A stretch of 7,998 nt of DNA, taken from an uncultured Actinomycetes bacterium. Lineage in GTDB: Bacteria; Actinomycetota; Thermoleophilia; Gaiellales; F1-60-MAGs149. The notes under the pieces are model-generated. The model was given only the letters and a program-made list of their open reading frames with translations, was not told where the DNA came from and ran no database searches. This document shows positions 5,558-7,998 of the stretch, in pieces; the stretch's first letter is position 1, and every line of letters begins with the position of its first letter. The DNA lies in assembly GCA_903960645.1 (NCBI GenBank), contig CAJCBN010000418.1, positions 1-7,998 on the forward strand. Direction: 5' to 3'. Position numbers and translations under genes: made by a program.

Positions 5558-6931
5558 CTATCGGGTCACCGCAGCGGCGACCGGACCGATACCGCCGTCG
5601 GCGATGTCGTTCACAGCCGCGATGATCGCGTCCATCTGGGCGTCGTCAAAGACGCTCGAGGCGAGCGAGCGGAACTTCGCGCACATGCCGTCGTAGCCGA
5701 GCTTGTTCTCGGGATCGCCCTTGGCGTGCTCGAGCGATGCCGTCAGCGTGCGACCGTCGGTCGTCGTGATCGTCATGTCGCACGGCCAGAGGTCCGGGTA
5801 CTTCGCGTCGAACTCGGGCTTGACGACTGCGATCGTCTTCGCTGCCACCGCGAGCACACCCGCATCGCCGAGTGCCTCAGGAGCGTACTCGTCGAGCGAG
5901 GCCTGCCCCTTGGCGATGCCAAGGCCGACGGCGTACGGCAGCGAGAACTGTGCATCCACGTCGTTCGTCGGACGGATCTTGCGGTCGCGCGGCTCCACGA
6001 CGATGCCGATGGCCGCGGTCACCACGCCGACCTCGATCGACGCGATGTCGTCGGGGCCGATGCCGTGCTCGTCCCGCAGGCGAATCGCGAGATCGATCGG
6101 CCCCTGGTTGTAGCGGCAGCAGGCGTGCGGCTTGACGCTGGTGATCGACAGCTCGAACGGCTGACCAAGACCCTGTGTGAGCCGGGCCAGGTTCTCCTCC
6201 GAGCCGTAGCCACGCAGCAGGCCGTCACGGCCGTCGAACGGCAGCGAGGGGCCGGTGAAGCCGTTCTTGGCAAGGTGTGCGGCGATGTAGCCGGCATGGC
6301 TCGACCAGCCCGGATGCAGGCGCTTCGTCCACGCACCCTCCGACAGGAACTCCGTGCGTCCCGAGGCCTGACTCGCGGCGATGCCGAAGGCGTGCGCGAG
6401 TTGCTCCTCGTTCAGGCCGATCAGCTTGCCAACCGTTGCAGCCGTCGAGAAGGCCCCGACGATCGCCGTCGGGTGGAAGCCCTTGGCGTAGACCTCTTTC
6501 GCCGTCAGCGCGCGTCCGAGGCGGCAGGCCACCTCGTAGCCCGCCACGATCGCAGCGATCGTCTCGCGCCCGGACGAGCCCTCAACCTCTGCCGCCGCCA
6601 TGGCGCCAGGGATGACGACCACGGCCGGATGCAGCGACGACGCGGAGTGCGTGTCGTCGAGCTCGACGGAGTGCGCAGCGATCGAGTTCGTGAAGACCGC
6701 CCACTCGGGGCGCGCAGGCGCCTTGCCGACGACGGCCGTCAGGACCGCGCCGGAATCGGCACCCAGCGAGGCGAGCGTCGCATCGACGCTCGGCATGTTC
6801 TCCATCACACCACCACGAGCGGCCGTGCCAAGGTGATCGAGGATCAGCTCTCGGCAGTAGGCCTCCGTGTCTGGATCGATGTCCTCGTACTTCAGGTCGA
6901 GGACCCAGCGTGCGAGGTCTCGTGCGATCAC
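5558..6931 (-). CDS. MmgE/PrpD family protein (dehydratase/decarboxylase/epimerase superfamily)
   Basis: The 457-residue length is normal for MmgE/PrpD proteins, which include 2-methylcitrate dehydratase, cis-aconitate decarboxylase and iminodisuccinate epimerase. Family motifs run in order: NSIAAHSVELDDTH (82-95, with H87, D92, D93), LHP (100-102), GFHPTA (151-156), WTKRLHPGWSSHAG (201-214), KPHACCRY (267-274) and DAQFSLPYAVG. By motif position, H101, H153 and K203 correspond to residues implicated in the active site of cis-aconitate decarboxylase. The substrate cannot be inferred; likely a small carboxylic acid. GTG 6931 is the chosen start because it overlaps the TGA of the MDR gene as GTGA and gives a family-like N-terminus. 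The frame stays open for 79 more codons upstream, but these lie inside the MDR gene. Second gene of the minus-strand unit, translationally coupled. Confidence 0.9.
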   Translation of the reverse strand: MIARDLARWVLDLKYEDIDPDTEAYCRELILDHLGTAARGGVMENMPSVDATLASLGADSGAVLTAVVGKAPARPEWAVFTNSIAAHSVELDDTHSASSLHPAVVVIPGAMAAAEVEGSSGRETIAAIVAGYEVACRLGRALTAKEVYAKGFHPTAIVGAFSTAATVGKLIGLNEEQLAHAFGIAASQASGRTEFLSEGAWTKRLHPGWSSHAGYIAAHLAKNGFTGPSLPFDGRDGLLRGYGSEENLARLTQGLGQPFELSITSVKPHACCRYNQGPIDLAIRLRDEHGIGPDDIASIEVGVVTAAIGIVVEPRDRKIRPTNDVDAQFSLPYAVGLGIAKGQASLDEYAPEALGDAGVLAVAAKTIAVVKPEFDAKYPDLWPCDMTITTTDGRTLTASLEHAKGDPENKLGYDGMCAKFRSLASSVFDDAQMDAIIAAVNDIADGGIGPVAAAVTR

Positions 6932-7956
6932 GGAACCACCACGATCTTGCCGAAGTGGCCGCGGCTCTCGAGGCGCTCGAAGGCCTTGCGGATGTCCTCC
7001 AGCGGCACCTCGGTGTCGACGAGCGGCTTCAGCTTGCCGTCGGCGACCATCTGCATGACCATCTGGTACTCGCTCTTGGTGTACGTGAATGAGCCGATGA
7101 TCTGCCACTGCATACGGAACAGCGGGATCATGTCGACCGGCACGACCTCGCCGGAGTGGCCGCCACACGTGACGAGGCGACCATCCTTGCCGAGCGAGTG
7201 CAGGCCGGCGGTGAAGAGATCGCCACCCACGTGCTCGTACGTCAGGTGCGCACCGGCACCGTCGGTGATGCGCATGACCTCTTCGACGATGTCCTGCTTC
7301 GTGTAGTTGATGCCGTGGTGCATGCCGAACTTGGCCGCAGCCTCGAGCTTGTCGTCACCCGACGACGTGCCGATGATGCGGGCACCGCTCATGGCGGCGA
7401 GCTGCACAGCGGCCGAGCCAATGCCCGAGCCGACCGAGTTGATCAGCACCGTCTCGCCGATCGCCAGGCGACCGCGCGTGAAGAGCATGTGGAATGCCGT
7501 GCCGAACGCGATCTGCGTCGCAGCAGCGTCCGCGTAGGACAGCCCGTCGGGGATGCGCACGAGGTGGCTCTCCGGGATCGCGCTGTACTCGGCGTAGCCG
7601 CCGGGACGCGTGATGCCGATGAAGTCATTCGCGGCAAGGTTCTCGCGGCCGGTGCGGGCGTAGATGTTGTTGAGATCGATGCCCATCAGGTAGGGGGCAA
7701 CGCGATCGCCAACCTTCCACTCGTCGGAGACGGCAGATCCAACCTCGACGATCTCGCCGGCCAGCTCCAGGCCGAAGACGCCGCCCGGATCGACCGGGAA
7801 GCGCGAGATGCCCTCGCGGAAATCGACGTCGAGGTGGTTGAGCGCGCACGCTCCCACCTTGATCAGCACCTCGTTGGGTGCGGGCTTCGGGGTCTCGATG
7901 TCCTCGACGACGATCTTGTCGATCCCACCGAACTCATGAAACAGCGCTGCTCGCAT
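6928..7956 (-). CDS. Zinc-binding-dehydrogenase-type MDR oxidoreductase (quinone reductase/alcohol dehydrogenase-like) lacking zinc ligands
   Basis: This 342-residue protein spans the whole medium-chain dehydrogenase/reductase fold. The catalytic domain starts MRAALFHEFGG, with ALNHLDV (38-44), VGDRV (82-86) and GGYAEY (119-124). The cofactor domain has the glycine motif SVGSGIGSAAVQLA (174-187). Thr/Ser residues (196-198), with no acidic residue after the second strand, suggest NADPH. EHVGG and LVTCGGHSG later in the chain match a 'zinc-binding dehydrogenase' subgroup. The usual GHE motif reads GLE (62-64) and the structural-zinc lobe has no cysteines, so zinc binding looks lost. Probable role: NADPH-dependent reduction of an enoyl, quinone or carbonyl substrate. 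ATG 7956 is supported by a strong ribosome binding site. First gene of a unit with the MmgE/PrpD gene. Confidence 0.9.
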   Translation of the reverse strand: MRAALFHEFGGIDKIVVEDIETPKPAPNEVLIKVGACALNHLDVDFREGISRFPVDPGGVFGLELAGEIVEVGSAVSDEWKVGDRVAPYLMGIDLNNIYARTGRENLAANDFIGITRPGGYAEYSAIPESHLVRIPDGLSYADAAATQIAFGTAFHMLFTRGRLAIGETVLINSVGSGIGSAAVQLAAMSGARIIGTSSGDDKLEAAAKFGMHHGINYTKQDIVEEVMRITDGAGAHLTYEHVGGDLFTAGLHSLGKDGRLVTCGGHSGEVVPVDMIPLFRMQWQIIGSFTYTKSEYQMVMQMVADGKLKPLVDTEVPLEDIRKAFERLESRGHFGKIVVVP

Positions 7957-7960
7957 TGCT

Positions 7961-7970
7961 CTCTCCTCCG
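7961..7970 (-). promoter_or_regulatory. Strong ribosome binding site of the MDR oxidoreductase gene
   Basis: The minus strand reads CGGAGGAGAG here. The GGAGG core is 8 nt from ATG 7956, an ideal distance. This is the clearest Shine-Dalgarno site in the window and fixes the start. Confidence 0.8.
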
Positions 7971-7985
7971 TCTCGCAGTGGGAGA

Positions 7986-7991
7986 AGTATC
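7986..7991 (-). promoter_or_regulatory. Possible -10 element of the minus-strand MDR/MmgE-PrpD unit
   Basis: GATACT on the minus strand matches TATAAT at four of six positions and would start transcription near 7979, giving a leader of about 23 nt that still contains the ribosome binding site. The matching -35 would lie beyond the window edge, so this cannot be tested here. Confidence 0.25.
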
Positions 7992-7998
7992 GCGGCCG

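Noticed and set aside
5516..7306. A 596-codon open frame on the plus strand opposite the MmgE/PrpD and MDR genes.
   Set aside because: Its Arg/Asp/Val-rich translation has no recognisable domain and is the usual antisense shadow of GC-rich coding DNA. The minus strand carries clear family motifs.

Overview
The window is GC-rich, gene-dense bacterial DNA. A Tat-type lipoprotein signal, GTG starts, UUCG and GC-rich hairpins and GC-biased third codon positions suggest an actinobacterium, perhaps of the Thermoleophilia kind. That placement is an impression from style, not from a marker gene.

Layout. (1) Positions 1-299, minus strand: the N-terminal 99 codons of a dihydroorotase/dihydropyrimidinase-type amidohydrolase that runs off the left edge. 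Its metal-binding HxH motif is missing. (2) Positions 300-517: a divergent regulatory region with a near-consensus promoter (TTGACA, 17 bp, TATAAC) reading right, then a perfect 9-bp inverted repeat in the leader. (3) Positions 518-4977, plus strand: a complete four-gene ABC importer of the spermidine/putrescine (Pot-like) class, in the order binding lipoprotein, ATPase, permease, permease. A stable UUCG hairpin separates the first two genes, the last three are tightly packed or overlapping, and a textbook intrinsic terminator closes the unit. (4) Positions 5084-5515, plus strand: a single small GFA/CENP-V-family zinc protein, probably read from a leaderless transcript. (5) Positions 5558-7956, minus strand: a two-gene unit in which a zinc-site-poor MDR oxidoreductase is followed by an MmgE/PrpD-family protein, with a GTGA stop/start overlap. 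It converges on the GFA gene across a GC-rich hairpin.

How the parts may work together. The importer is self-contained and should bring in a small organic solute, probably cationic or nitrogen-containing judging from its class; the substrate cannot be read from sequence. The divergent amidohydrolase-like gene and the reductase plus MmgE/PrpD pair are the kinds of gene found in catabolic clusters, but nothing here shows they act on the imported solute. I see no mobile element, CRISPR array, tRNA or rRNA, phage gene or defence system. The window is mostly ordinary metabolism and transport. The items most worth a second look are the His-less amidohydrolase, the leader palindrome and the altered zinc loop of the MDR enzyme.
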